DNA from: Polaribacter huanghezhanensis | GTDB lineage: Bacteria > Bacteroidota > Bacteroidia > Flavobacteriales > Flavobacteriaceae | Length of the DNA stretch: 64,000 nucleotides | Direction of reading: 5' to 3' | Assembly: GCF_030444335.1 (NCBI RefSeq) | Contig: NZ_CP128595.1 | Span: forward strand, 62,001 to 126,000 | In this document: positions 44,519-53,295 of the stretch, piece after piece | How positions within the stretch are numbered: the stretch's first letter is position 1 | Layout of the letters: the number at the start of each line of letters is the position of its first letter | Position numbers and translations under genes: made by a program | The notes under the pieces: generated by a model | Database searches by the model: none | Told to the model about the DNA's origin: nothing | What the model saw: only the letters and a program-made list of their open reading frames with translations

Positions 44519-46900
44519 ATGAAAAAATTAATACTTCTTTTTGTTTTAACATTTAGCGTTAGTTTGCACGCACAATTAGACAAAAGTAAAATTGCGAAAC
44601 CAGGAATAATTTTCGGTAAAGTAATAGACAAAACAACAAAAGAAACTTTACCCTATGTAAATATTGTAATTAGAGATATAGCCAAAAAAATTATAACAGG
44701 AGGAATTACCGATTTAAACGGGAATTTTAAAGTAAAAGATATTCCGGAAGGAGTTAGCTTAGTAGAAATTCAATTTATTGGATACAAAACATTCACAAAA
44801 AAAATACTTATTAAAAGCGGAAATTACAGAATGAATCTTGGTACAATTCCATTATCAGAAGATGCAACAACTTTAGATGAAGTTGAAATAAGAGCAGAAC
44901 TTTCTACTGTCACACAAAAAATTGATAGAAAAGTAATTAATGTTGGAAAAGACTTAACTGCTGCTGGTGCAACAGCTTCTGAGTTATTAAACAATGTACA
45001 ATCTGTAAGTGTAGATAGTCAAACTGGCGCTTTGAGTTTGCGTGGAAATAACAATGTTAGAGTGTTGGTTGACGGGAAACCAACCAATATTAGCACGGCG
45101 CAATTACTACAACAAATTCCGTCTACTTCTATAAAAAGTATTGAATTAATTACAAATCCATCTGCAAAATACAATCCAGAAGGGATGAGTGGAATTATCA
45201 ATATCATCTTAAATAAAAGTGCAAATATTGGTTTTAATGGTTCGGTTAACACTGGTGTTACTCAAGGAGAAAACACGCGTTTTAATGGCTCTTTAGATCT
45301 GAATTACAAAACCGGAATTGTAAATTTTTACACCAATTATGGCTTTAATAAAGGAGATCAACACAATTTTGGAAGTGTTACAAGAACTGGCACAAATGCA
45401 TCATTACAAGAGTTTGATTTCTTAAACAGTAATGAGTCTCACTTAATAAAATTTGGAGCAGATTTTTATATCAATGACAAAAAAACATTCTCTGTATATA
45501 CTACTCAAAATTTTACAGATGCATTAGGAAATGCTTCAACAAAAGTTTCTCAAAATGGCAATTTGCTTATCAATGCTCCTTTTACTTCTGACATGAGCGG
45601 AATTAAATCTAGCGTGTACAACATGAATTACAAAGTGAATTTTGAAAAGAAAGGACATAGTTTAGAATTAGAAGGAACCTTTTCTAACTCAAAGCAACCA
45701 GAAATTGCAACATACAGTCAATTGATAAATCCAAGTTCTTTTTCAAATGTTATAAAAAATGACCGAGATAACACATTATTTAACATCGATTACACAAATC
45801 CTGTTACAGAAAATGCAAAAGTAGAATTAGGAGCTGAAGTTCGTATCAATAAAACTTTAAACATGAATACAACCACTCAACCAGGTTTTAACAATTCTTC
45901 TTTTACATATGATAGAAAAATATATTCTACTTACTTTAACTACGGATATAAGATGAATAAAATAACCATGCAATTAGGTGCTCGTGCAGAACTATATATT
46001 GTAGAAGGAATGTTTAATGAAGACACTAAAGCTTCTGCAAGCTATAAAAGCGATATCTTAAGTTTATATCCATCTGCTTTTGTAACCTACAGCGCATCAG
46101 ATAAAAATCAATGGCAATTTAGTTATAGCAGAAGAGTTGATAGACCCTCAATAAAACAAGTAAATCCGATTAGAGAATGGAGTACGCCTTTAGTAACTTC
46201 TTTAGGAAATCCAAACTTATTACCACAATTTACCAACTCTTTTGAAGTAAATTACACAAGACAAATAAAAGGTGGCTCGGTAACTGTTGGAACATTCTTT
46301 AGAAGAGTAAATGATGAAATTTCTACTATTTTATATAAAGATCCAAACGACGCAACAGACACAAAACAGATAAAATCTGATGCCAATTTTGACGGAAATA
46401 ACAGGTATGGTTTTGAAATGTCTACCAATTATAAAATTGCAAATTGGTGGAGAGCAAATGCAAGTTTAGATTTCTATTCTCAAACATTAAAAGGTTTGGT
46501 TGCTAACGTACAAAGTGAAGTTACAAACTCCGCTTTTAATATAAGAGTTAGCAATAGTTTTACGGCAACAAAGAATTTACGTTTTCAATTATTTGCAATG
46601 TATAGAGGCGAAAATAAGAATTTACAATTTGATGTTTCTCCAATGTGGATGGTAAATTCTGGAGCAAGTTACAGCGTTTTAGACGGAAAAGGAAACTTTA
46701 CTTTTAGAGTAAATGATATTTTTAACTCCATGAAATTTAAATTCAACTCTACAACTCCATTTACACAAAGCGGACAGTTTCAAGGCGAAAATCAATCGGC
46801 TTATATTGGCTTTAATTACAGGTTTGGTGGTGGTAAAAACCGCGCTAAAGGTAGAAGAAATAGAGATAAAAACGAGAAACAAGGTGGTGGTTTCCTATAG
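44519..46900 (+). CDS. Outer-membrane beta-barrel receptor-like protein with carboxypeptidase-regulatory domain
   Basis: A 793-residue exported outer-membrane protein: signal peptide about 1-19, carboxypeptidase-regulatory-like (CarboxypepD_reg) beta sandwich about 30-115, a TonB plug-like region (about 130-230, with NNVRVLVDGKPT), and a barrel of the OMP_b-brl_3 type to the end, finishing with a Gly/Lys-rich tail. This is the usual form of many Bacteroidota receptors that are not SusC. No TonB box or partner SusD gene is adjacent, so the substrate is unknown. A terminator follows. Confidence 0.88.
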   Translation: MKKLILLFVLTFSVSLHAQLDKSKIAKPGIIFGKVIDKTTKETLPYVNIVIRDIAKKIITGGITDLNGNFKVKDIPEGVSLVEIQFIGYKTFTKKILIKSGNYRMNLGTIPLSEDATTLDEVEIRAELSTVTQKIDRKVINVGKDLTAAGATASELLNNVQSVSVDSQTGALSLRGNNNVRVLVDGKPTNISTAQLLQQIPSTSIKSIELITNPSAKYNPEGMSGIINIILNKSANIGFNGSVNTGVTQGENTRFNGSLDLNYKTGIVNFYTNYGFNKGDQHNFGSVTRTGTNASLQEFDFLNSNESHLIKFGADFYINDKKTFSVYTTQNFTDALGNASTKVSQNGNLLINAPFTSDMSGIKSSVYNMNYKVNFEKKGHSLELEGTFSNSKQPEIATYSQLINPSSFSNVIKNDRDNTLFNIDYTNPVTENAKVELGAEVRINKTLNMNTTTQPGFNNSSFTYDRKIYSTYFNYGYKMNKITMQLGARAELYIVEGMFNEDTKASASYKSDILSLYPSAFVTYSASDKNQWQFSYSRRVDRPSIKQVNPIREWSTPLVTSLGNPNLLPQFTNSFEVNYTRQIKGGSVTVGTFFRRVNDEISTILYKDPNDATDTKQIKSDANFDGNNRYGFEMSTNYKIANWWRANASLDFYSQTLKGLVANVQSEVTNSAFNIRVSNSFTATKNLRFQLFAMYRGENKNLQFDVSPMWMVNSGASYSVLDGKGNFTFRVNDIFNSMKFKFNSTTPFTQSGQFQGENQSAYIGFNYRFGGGKNRAKGRRNRDKNEKQGGGFL

Positions 46901-46931
46901 CCAACAAAAAACCAAGTATAGTATTTGAATT

Positions 46932-46962
46932 AAAAAACCGAAGCAAAATGCTTCGGTTTTTT
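46932..46962 (+). terminator. Bidirectional intrinsic terminator between receptor gene and fabH
   Basis: Arms AAAAAACCGAAGC (46932-46944) and GCTTCGGTTTTTT (46950-46962) with a 5-base loop, usable for the convergent transcripts. Confidence 0.9.
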
Positions 46963-46991
46963 ATCTTTTATCTTTCGTAATCATTTTATAA

Positions 46992-48002
46992 CTACCACCG
47001 TATAATTACAGAACCCCAAGTAAATCCGCTTCCAAAAGCAGCCAACACAACCAAGTCGTTGTCTTTTATTTTACCCAATTCCCACGCTTCTGTTAATGCA
47101 ATAATTACAGATGCTGCTGTGGTGTTTCCGTATTTCATAATATTGTTATACACTTTATCATCTTCGAGTCTAAACTTGCGTTGAATGAATTGTGCGATTC
47201 TTAAATTTGCTTGATGCGGAATTAACATATCAATATCTTCTTTATCTAAACCGTTTGCTTCTAACCCTTCTACAATTGCTTCAGAAAAACGAGTAATTGC
47301 GTGTTTAAATACAAATTGTCCGTTCATATACGGATAATACGAAACGTCATCAGGATTGTTTTCTGCCATAATTTCTGGAACCCAACGATGTGTAGATGGA
47401 CCTTCTAAAACCAATTCTTTTGCGTGTTTTCCTTCAGAATGTAAATGAGACGACAAAATTCCTTTTCCTTTTTCTTCTGATCTCGATAAAATCGCCGCTC
47501 CCGCTCCATCGCCAAAAATTACAGACACATTTCTTCCTCTTGTAGAGCGCTCTAATCCGCCAGAATGATTTTCTGCACCAATCACTAAAATGTTTTTATA
47601 CATTCCGGTTTTGATAAATTGATCTGCAACAGACATCGCATAAATAAATCCAGAACATTGGTTACGAACATCTAATGCGCCAATTGTTGGCATTTCTAGT
47701 AAATCTTGAATTTGAACTCCGCCACCAGGAAAATACATGTCTGGACTCAACGTTGCAAATACAATAAAATCGATATCATCTTTTGTCAATCCAGCACGTT
47801 CAATAGCAATTTTAGAAGCTTTTGCTCCCATCACAGCAGTTGTGTCGCCCGTTTTTGGATCAATCCATCTGCGTTCTTTTATTCCGGTTCTTTCTTGAAT
47901 CCATTCATCACTCGTTTCCATCCATTGCTTTAAGTCATTGTTCGTTACAACATTATCCGGAACGTAATACCCTAAGCCTATTATTTTTGAATTATACATC
48001 AT
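46992..48002 (-). CDS. fabH: Beta-ketoacyl-ACP synthase III
   Basis: Starts fatty-acid chains by condensing acyl-CoA with malonyl-ACP. The 336-residue protein has the Cys-His-Asn triad: Cys116 in NQCSGFIYA, His263 in IPHQAN and Asn293 in YGNTTA, with SVIFGDGAGAA at 160-170. Two adjacent in-frame ATGs (48002 and 47999) are possible starts. It is convergent with the upstream receptor gene across a terminator, and divergent from htpG across a 347-base intergenic region. A fabH paralogue elsewhere cannot be excluded. Confidence 0.92.
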   Translation of the reverse strand: MMYNSKIIGLGYYVPDNVVTNNDLKQWMETSDEWIQERTGIKERRWIDPKTGDTTAVMGAKASKIAIERAGLTKDDIDFIVFATLSPDMYFPGGGVQIQDLLEMPTIGALDVRNQCSGFIYAMSVADQFIKTGMYKNILVIGAENHSGGLERSTRGRNVSVIFGDGAGAAILSRSEEKGKGILSSHLHSEGKHAKELVLEGPSTHRWVPEIMAENNPDDVSYYPYMNGQFVFKHAITRFSEAIVEGLEANGLDKEDIDMLIPHQANLRIAQFIQRKFRLEDDKVYNNIMKYGNTTAASVIIALTEAWELGKIKDNDLVVLAAFGSGFTWGSVIIRW

Positions 48003-48038
48003 TTTCTACCTCTTTTATTGCATTAAAATTTAGTCTAT

Positions 48039-48072
48039 CAAACTTACTAAATTTATTTTTATATATTTACAA
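48039..48072 (-). promoter_or_regulatory. Putative minus-strand promoter for fabH
   Basis: On the minus strand TAAGTTTG (48046-48039) matches the -7 consensus, and TTG at 48072-48070 lies 23 bases upstream, the wide end of the allowed spacing. The leader to the ATG would be about 30 bases. Confidence 0.4.
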
Positions 48073-48120
48073 AGTTAATGATTAACAAAAAGCACAAACA
48101 ACTATAACCAAACTAAATGG

Positions 48121-48151
48121 AACGTCAATATTTTTTATTGGCGTTTTTTTA
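48121..48151 (+). terminator. Orphan plus-strand terminator hairpin upstream of htpG
   Basis: AACGTCAAT (48121-48129) pairs with ATTGGCGTT (48137-48145, one wobble), followed by a T-run. No plus-strand gene ends before it (fabH is on the other strand), so it may end a small RNA or read-through. Confidence 0.55.
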
Positions 48152-48216
48152 TGTCAGTTTGTCACAAATCTTCTTTTGGTATTTTATTTGACTATTAGTA
48201 ATTGAAATAAACGAAT

Positions 48217-48315
48217 TGTCAGTTCGAGTGAATTTTAAAGAACGATAAAATTAGTATCGAGAACAAAAGACTTCTCGATACCATTTTCAAAAAAGAAAAT
48301 CACTCGAAGTGATAG
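48217..48315. repeat. REP-like composite palindromic element, copy 2
   Basis: Outer half-sites TGTCAGTTCGAGTG (48217-48230) and CACTCGAAGTGATA (48301-48314) are imperfect inverted repeats; inside lies the perfect 10-base hairpin GTATCGAGAA (48254-48263) / TTCTCGATAC (48272-48281). It shares motifs with 20578 and 50281. Confidence 0.75.
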
Positions 48316-48349
48316 TAATAAATTAAAAATCTAAAATAAATATAAAATT

Positions 48350-50257
48350 ATGAGTAAAGGAAACATTAATGTATCGGTAGAAAATATTTTTCCGTTAATT
48401 AAAAAATTCTTGTATTCTGATCACGAAATATTTTTACGTGAGTTAATTTCTAACGGAACAGACGCAACTACAAAATTAAAGCACTTAATTGCTATCGGCG
48501 AAGCCAAAGTAGAATTAGGTGATGCTAAAATTGAAATTAGCATCGATAAAGACAAAAAAACGCTTACCATTAAAGATAACGGAATTGGAATGACGGCTGA
48601 TGAAGTTGAAAAATACATCAACCAAATTGCCTTTTCTGGTGCTGAAGAATTTTTAGAAAAATACAAAGACGACAACAACGATACAGGTGTAATTGGTCAT
48701 TTCGGATTAGGTTTCTATTCTGCATTTATGGTTGCAGAAAAAGTAGAAATTATTACCAAATCTTTTAAAGACGAGCCAGCTGCTCATTGGACCTGTGATG
48801 GTTCTCCAGAATACACCATTGAAGCACACGACAAAACGGAAAGAGGAACAGAAATTGTTTTACACATTGCAGAAGATTCTTTAGACTTTTTAGAAGATTC
48901 TAAAATTGGTGGATTGTTAAACAAATACAATCGTTTTAATCAAATTCCAATTAAATTTGGAACAAAAAAAGAAAACGATCCAACCTTTACTCCAAAAACA
49001 ACAAAAGACAAAGACGGTAAAGAAACTACAGAGCCGCACAAACAAATTGACGTTGATAACATCATCAACAATACAACACCAGCGTGGACAAAAAAACCTG
49101 CTGATTTAGAAGATGAAGATTATAAAAATTTCTACAGAGAATTGTATCCAATGCAATTTGAAGAATCGTTATTTCACATTCATTTAAATGTTGATTATCC
49201 GTTTAACTTAACAGGAATTCTATATTTCCCAAAGTTGAGTCCGAATATGGACATGCAAAAAGACAAGATTCAATTGTATCAGAATCAAGTTTTTGTAACG
49301 GATAATGTTGAAGGAATTGTTCCTGATTTCTTACAAATGTTAAAAGGTGTTATTGATTCTCCAGACATTCCGTTAAACGTTTCTCGTTCTGGTTTACAAG
49401 CAGACGGAGCGGTGAAGAAAATCTCTGGGTATATCACCAAAAAAGTGGCTGATAAATTAAACTCGTTGTACAAAAACAATCGTGAAGATTTTGAGCAAAA
49501 ATGGAACGATATCAAAGTAATTATCGAATACGGAATGTTATCTGACGATAAGTTTTTTGACAAAGCACAAAACTTTGCATTGTATCCAACGGTAGATAAT
49601 ACATTCTTTAATTTAGAAGAATTAAAAGAGAAAACAAAAGACGCGCAAACGGATAAAGATGGAAATCAAATCATTTTGTACGCTGCAAATAAAGACGCAC
49701 AACACAGTTATATTCAAGATGCAAAAGCAAAGGGATATGAAGTGTTATTGTTAGATTCTCCAATTGTTGGACATTTAATTCAAAAAATTGAAGGTAGCAA
49801 CGAAAAGTTGAAATTTACGCGTGTAGATTCTGATCATATTGACAATTTAATTAAGAAAGACGACACCGTTATTTCTAAATTATCTGACGAAGAAAAAGAC
49901 AAATTAAAGCCAATTATTGAAGCTGCTGTTCCTAAAGAAACCTATACAGTTCAGTTAGAAGCGATGGATTCTTCAGCTTCACCGTTTTTAATTACGGTTC
50001 CAGAATTTATGCGTAGAATGAAAGAAATGAGCGCATCTGGTGGTGGAATGATGGGAATGGGAAATATGCCAGACATGTACAATCTGGTAGTAAACACAAA
50101 CCACGAATTGGTTGGTGAAATTTTAAATACCAAAACCGCTAAAAAACAAGAACGCTTAATTAAACAATCTTTTGATTTGGCTAAGTTATCTCAAAACTTG
50201 TTACACGGTGAAGAGTTGACCAACTTTATCAAACGTTCTTATGAATTGATTAAGTAG
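48350..50257 (+). CDS. htpG: Hsp90-family chaperone HtpG
   Basis: ATP-dependent cytosolic chaperone of client proteins. The 635-residue protein begins with the GHKL ATP site (FLRELISNGTDAT at 28-40, DNGIGM near 79-84, GHFGLGFYSAFMV near 123-135), followed by middle and C-terminal dimerisation domains. A Gly-rich loop near residues 562-570 with GGGMMGMGNMP resembles Bacteroidota homologues. Length is normal. The gene is closed after about 80 bases by a terminator. Confidence 0.97.
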   Translation: MSKGNINVSVENIFPLIKKFLYSDHEIFLRELISNGTDATTKLKHLIAIGEAKVELGDAKIEISIDKDKKTLTIKDNGIGMTADEVEKYINQIAFSGAEEFLEKYKDDNNDTGVIGHFGLGFYSAFMVAEKVEIITKSFKDEPAAHWTCDGSPEYTIEAHDKTERGTEIVLHIAEDSLDFLEDSKIGGLLNKYNRFNQIPIKFGTKKENDPTFTPKTTKDKDGKETTEPHKQIDVDNIINNTTPAWTKKPADLEDEDYKNFYRELYPMQFEESLFHIHLNVDYPFNLTGILYFPKLSPNMDMQKDKIQLYQNQVFVTDNVEGIVPDFLQMLKGVIDSPDIPLNVSRSGLQADGAVKKISGYITKKVADKLNSLYKNNREDFEQKWNDIKVIIEYGMLSDDKFFDKAQNFALYPTVDNTFFNLEELKEKTKDAQTDKDGNQIILYAANKDAQHSYIQDAKAKGYEVLLLDSPIVGHLIQKIEGSNEKLKFTRVDSDHIDNLIKKDDTVISKLSDEEKDKLKPIIEAAVPKETYTVQLEAMDSSASPFLITVPEFMRRMKEMSASGGGMMGMGNMPDMYNLVVNTNHELVGEILNTKTAKKQERLIKQSFDLAKLSQNLLHGEELTNFIKRSYELIK

Positions 50258-50322
50258 ACACGAAGTGTCATTACGAGGAATGTCAGTTCGAGCAAAGTCG
50301 AGAACAAATGACGTGGCAATCT
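50257..50322. repeat. REP-like composite element, copy 3
   Basis: Begins with GACACGAAGTGTC (50257-50269, perfect 5-base arms) overlapping the htpG stop, then GTCATTACGAGGAA, TGTCAGTTCGAG (50281-50292) and CGAGAAC (50299-50305), and ends with AATGACGTGGCAATCT. The GTCATTACGAGGAA...GCAATCT half-sites are of the kind seen repeatedly in Bacteroidota intergenic regions. Confidence 0.7.
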
Positions 50323-50334
50323 CATAAATAAACC

Positions 50335-50366
50335 AAAACCTCTTTGTGAAAACAGAGAGGTTTTTT
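50335..50366 (+). terminator. Intrinsic terminator after htpG
   Basis: Arms AAAACCTCTTTG (50335-50346) and CAGAGAGGTTTT (50353-50364) with one wobble pair, 6-base loop, then T-run. Confidence 0.8.
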
Positions 50367-50477
50367 ATTTGACTTTCTGACAAAAATCAGCTAACTTCGT
50401 TTAATTCCTGATAGAATGAATTAAAACTCACGGTATCATAATAGTTCCCAGCAATTAAAAAAGACAAAACAGAATTA

Positions 50478-51041
50478 ATGAAAGAGTTACTAGAATATCT
50501 AAATAGTATTCAACGATTGACTGATAAATCCCAAAAAGCACTTTCATTAATTTGCACAGAATTAACTGTTAAAAAAAACTCAAACCTTCATCCAATTGGA
50601 CATACTTGTAGGAACATTTATTTTATTAAAAATGGATTGTTATGCATCTATTATTTTAAAGAGGACATTGAAATAATAGAAAGTTTTGAATTTGAAAATT
50701 CAATTGTTGCTAGAGCAGATAGTTTATTCAAAACCGAACCTTCACGTAAAGGAATTAAAGCCATTGAGAGTTCAGAGTTAATTGCCATTAATTCCTCCAA
50801 ACTATTCGATTTATATGATAAACATCCTGATATTGACCGATTGTTTAGGAAGATATATGAAAATGCTTATGTAGAATTAGTTAACAGAGTTGAAAGTATT
50901 CAATTTCATACAGCAGAAGAACGTTATCATAACTTATTAAATCAATCCAGACAAACTATCCTAAGAGTACCTTTAAAGCTTATTGCTTCTTATTTAGGAA
51001 TCACACAAGTCAGTCTGAGTAGAATCAGAGCAAAAAAGTAA
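50478..51041 (+). CDS. Crp/Fnr-type transcriptional regulator
   Basis: A 187-residue cyclic-nucleotide-binding-fold regulator. The N-terminal domain carries the beta barrel (NLHPIGHTCRNIYFIKNGLL), and the C-terminus ends in a winged-helix recognition segment LKLIASYLGITQVSLSRIRAKK. There are no Cys residues for an iron-sulfur cluster or heme pattern. Family members in Bacteroidota regulate an adjacent gene; here the likely target is the MFS gene 64 bases downstream. The gene is short at the N-terminus and may have been acquired together with the transporter. Confidence 0.9.
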   Translation: MKELLEYLNSIQRLTDKSQKALSLICTELTVKKNSNLHPIGHTCRNIYFIKNGLLCIYYFKEDIEIIESFEFENSIVARADSLFKTEPSRKGIKAIESSELIAINSSKLFDLYDKHPDIDRLFRKIYENAYVELVNRVESIQFHTAEERYHNLLNQSRQTILRVPLKLIASYLGITQVSLSRIRAKK

Positions 51042-51105
51042 TTATTTAACATTTGTAAAGTATTTTCTTTTTATTCTTCCTGACTTTTGTAATAAATCAA
51101 AGAAT

Positions 51106-52606
51106 ATGGATAATATAAAGTTAGGATTGAAAGAAAATTGGAAACAATTTACATTACTGGTTGTTGTAAATGCTTTTGTTGGGGGTATGGTTGGTTTAGA
51201 ACGTTCCATTCTTCCTGAAATAGCCGAGAAAGAATTTGGATTAGTTGTAAAAACAGCAATATTATCATTCATTATTGTTTTTGGTATTACCAAAGCATTG
51301 ACCAATTATTTTGCAGGCACATTAGCAAATAAATATGGCAGAAAAAAACTATTAATACTAGGTTGGATAATTGGAACACCAATTCCTTTTATATTAATGC
51401 TTGCCCCTAATTGGAACTGGATAATAATTGCCAATATTCTATTAGGAGTTAATCAGGGTTTAGCTTGGAGTAGTACAGTTGTGATGAAAATTGATTTAGT
51501 TGGAGATAAGCAACGTGGTTTTGCAATGGGACTAAATGAATTTGCGGGTTACTTGTCGGTCGCAATTGTAGCCTTTTTAACAGGTTGGATTGCTAGTGTA
51601 CACGGTTTAAGACCCTACCCTTTCTATATTGGAATTATTCTAGTCATATTAGGTTTAATCTTTAGTATCTTTTTTATTAAAGACACTAAACATCACGTAG
51701 CTAAAGAATCAAAATCGAGTACCGTTCCTTTCTTAAAAAATATTTTTCTGGATACAACTTGGAAAAACAAAAACTTAGGCTCTGTTTCACAAGCAGGACT
51801 AGTTAACAACCTAAATGATGGAATGGTTTGGGGTGTTTTTCCATTATTATTAGCAAGTAAAAACTTCACTATAGAGCAAATAGGAATAATTACAGCAATA
51901 TATCCTGCCGTATGGGGAATAGGACAATTATTTACAGGAAAAATGGCTGATAAATATCCTAAAAAAGAAATGTTATTTTGGGGGATGCTCCTACAAGCCA
52001 TTACGCTTTTACTATTTGTTTTTGCTAATAGTATGTCTCAGTATATCATTCTATCTTCAATTTTAGGTTGGGGAACAGCAATGGTTTACCCTACTTTTTT
52101 AGCGTCTATTGCTGAAAACACCAATCCAATAGATAGAGCAAAAAGTATTGGAATTTTTAGATTATGGAGAGATTTAGGTTATGCAATTGGCGCAATATTA
52201 ACAGGTTTAATAGCAGATGCCTATAACATAAATAGTTCAATTGTATTTATTGGAGTACTTACCTTAATATCTGCAATTATCATCAAAGCAAGAATGAAAA
52301 CTAATACAAGTTGTATTTCAAAGCAAGATATTCAAAAAAAGAAAAATTATACAATCATTGATGTAAGAACTAAAGAAGAACGAGAAACTGGGTATATCGT
52401 CAATTCTATTCATATTCCAGTCAGTGAACTTGAAAGCAGAATTAAAGAACTTCCCACAGACAAACTTTATGTTACTGCTTGCGGAAAAGGGGGGTGGAAG
52501 GTCAATTAAAGCATCTGAAATATTGCAATTAAACAAGTATAATGCAATTTGGCTTTGTGGTGGAACACTAGGTTGGATAGAAAAAAAAGCTGGTAACAGT
52601 GTATAA
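51106..52606 (+). pseudogene. MFS transporter fused to a C-terminal rhodanese domain, frameshifted within a G6 run
   Basis: The intact first frame runs 51106-52509 and gives 467 residues: about 12 membrane helices (residues 15-395) of a major facilitator transporter, then a rhodanese domain that begins near 403 (DVRTKEERETGY). The active-site Cys459 of TACGKGG is reached, but the frame then shifts in GGGGGG at 52489-52494. Removing one G restores C-G-K-G-G-G-R-S and 40 further residues to a TAA at 52604-52606, giving 499 residues. Either the strain has a real or phase-variable frameshift or the sequence has a homopolymer error. The transporter portion itself is intact and may remain functional. 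Substrate is unknown; rhodanese fusion hints at thiosulfate or sulfur chemistry. Confidence 0.85.
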
Positions 52607-52721
52607 AAATAATAGCGGTTTAAGTACTAAATTCAAAGTGAGTATCTTTGCACAAAGTTTAGTAATAAATTGAGAGTTAGACCCTTAAAATCCGCTACTA
52701 TTCTTATACTAACCGTTAAAC
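52594..52721. repeat. attC-like hairpin element (imperfect inverted-repeat cassette end)
   Basis: Outer TAAC (52594-52597) and GTTAAAC (52715-52721) flank near-matching arms GTATAAAAATAATAGCGG (52601-52618) and CCGCTACTATTCTTATAC (52692-52709). Inner segments TACTAAA (52625-52631) and TTTAGTA (52658-52664) can also pair, as can CAAAG and CTTTG, so the whole 125 bases can fold into one long imperfect hairpin with unpaired bases. Left arm overlaps the stop codon of the rhodanese frame. A TATCTTTG -7 motif is present at 52643-52650. Confidence 0.6.
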
Positions 52722-52733
52722 GAAACATCCAAA

Positions 52734-53249
52734 TTGCACAACATTACCAAAGCCAAACTAACAGACGCAAAAATCTTAGCTCAACTTGCTAAAGAAACTT
52801 TTTTACCAGCGCACGGACATTCTGCTTCTAAAGAAGATGTAGATATGTATGTTTCAGAAAATTTTAATGAAACCACATTTATTAAAGAATTGTCCAATCC
52901 TGAGAATCATTATTATTTGATGTATCATAACAATACATTGGCGGGATATTCTAAAATTACACTCAATACACCCAACAAAAATATATCTTCAAATACTGTA
53001 ACTTGCTTAAGCAGGTTGTATGTTCTTAAAGAATTTTATGGTTTGCAATTAGGAAAAAAATTATTTGATTTTAATATCGAATTTACTAAACAACACCAAC
53101 AACAAGGAATTTGGTTACATGTTTGGATAGAAAACCAACGCGCCATTAATTTTTACACAAAAATGGGGTTTACTATTGTGGGAACTTACGATTTTAAAAT
53201 TTCTGCCACACATACCAATCCGAATTATGTAATGTATTTGCATTTTTAA
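52734..53249 (+). CDS. GNAT family N-acetyltransferase
   Basis: A 171-residue GNAT acetyltransferase. Motif A is VTCLSRLYVLKEFYGLQLGKKLF with the acetyl-CoA pyrophosphate loop YGLQLGKKL, followed by motif B WLHVWIENQRAINFYTKMGF. The acceptor is not predictable. The only start keeping the family N-terminus (HNITKAKLTDAKILAQLAKETF) is TTG at 52734, 12 bases beyond the attC-like element, so the element may have replaced the native 5' leader. Confidence 0.9.
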   Translation: MHNITKAKLTDAKILAQLAKETFLPAHGHSASKEDVDMYVSENFNETTFIKELSNPENHYYLMYHNNTLAGYSKITLNTPNKNISSNTVTCLSRLYVLKEFYGLQLGKKLFDFNIEFTKQHQQQGIWLHVWIENQRAINFYTKMGFTIVGTYDFKISATHTNPNYVMYLHF

Positions 53250-53250
53250 A

Positions 53251-53278
53251 TTGCACATCGTTCTTTTCACTATCTTTG
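53251..53278 (+). promoter_or_regulatory. Bacteroidetes-type promoter for the MscS-family gene
   Basis: TTG at 53251-53253, 17 bases, then TATCTTTG at 53271-53278, an exact TAnnTTTG match; the ATG follows 17 bases later at 53296. Confidence 0.7.
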
Positions 53279-53295
53279 AATAAAAGAAATTTAAG

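Larger units (their letters stand above)
48003..48349. other. 347-base intergenic region between divergent fabH and htpG
   Basis: Holds the fabH promoter candidate, the palindrome GTTAATGATTAAC at 48074-48086, a plus-strand terminator-like hairpin at 48121-48151 with no upstream plus-strand gene, and a large REP-like hairpin structure at 48217-48315. No convincing heat-shock promoter element was found before htpG. No coding potential is apparent. Confidence 0.7.
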
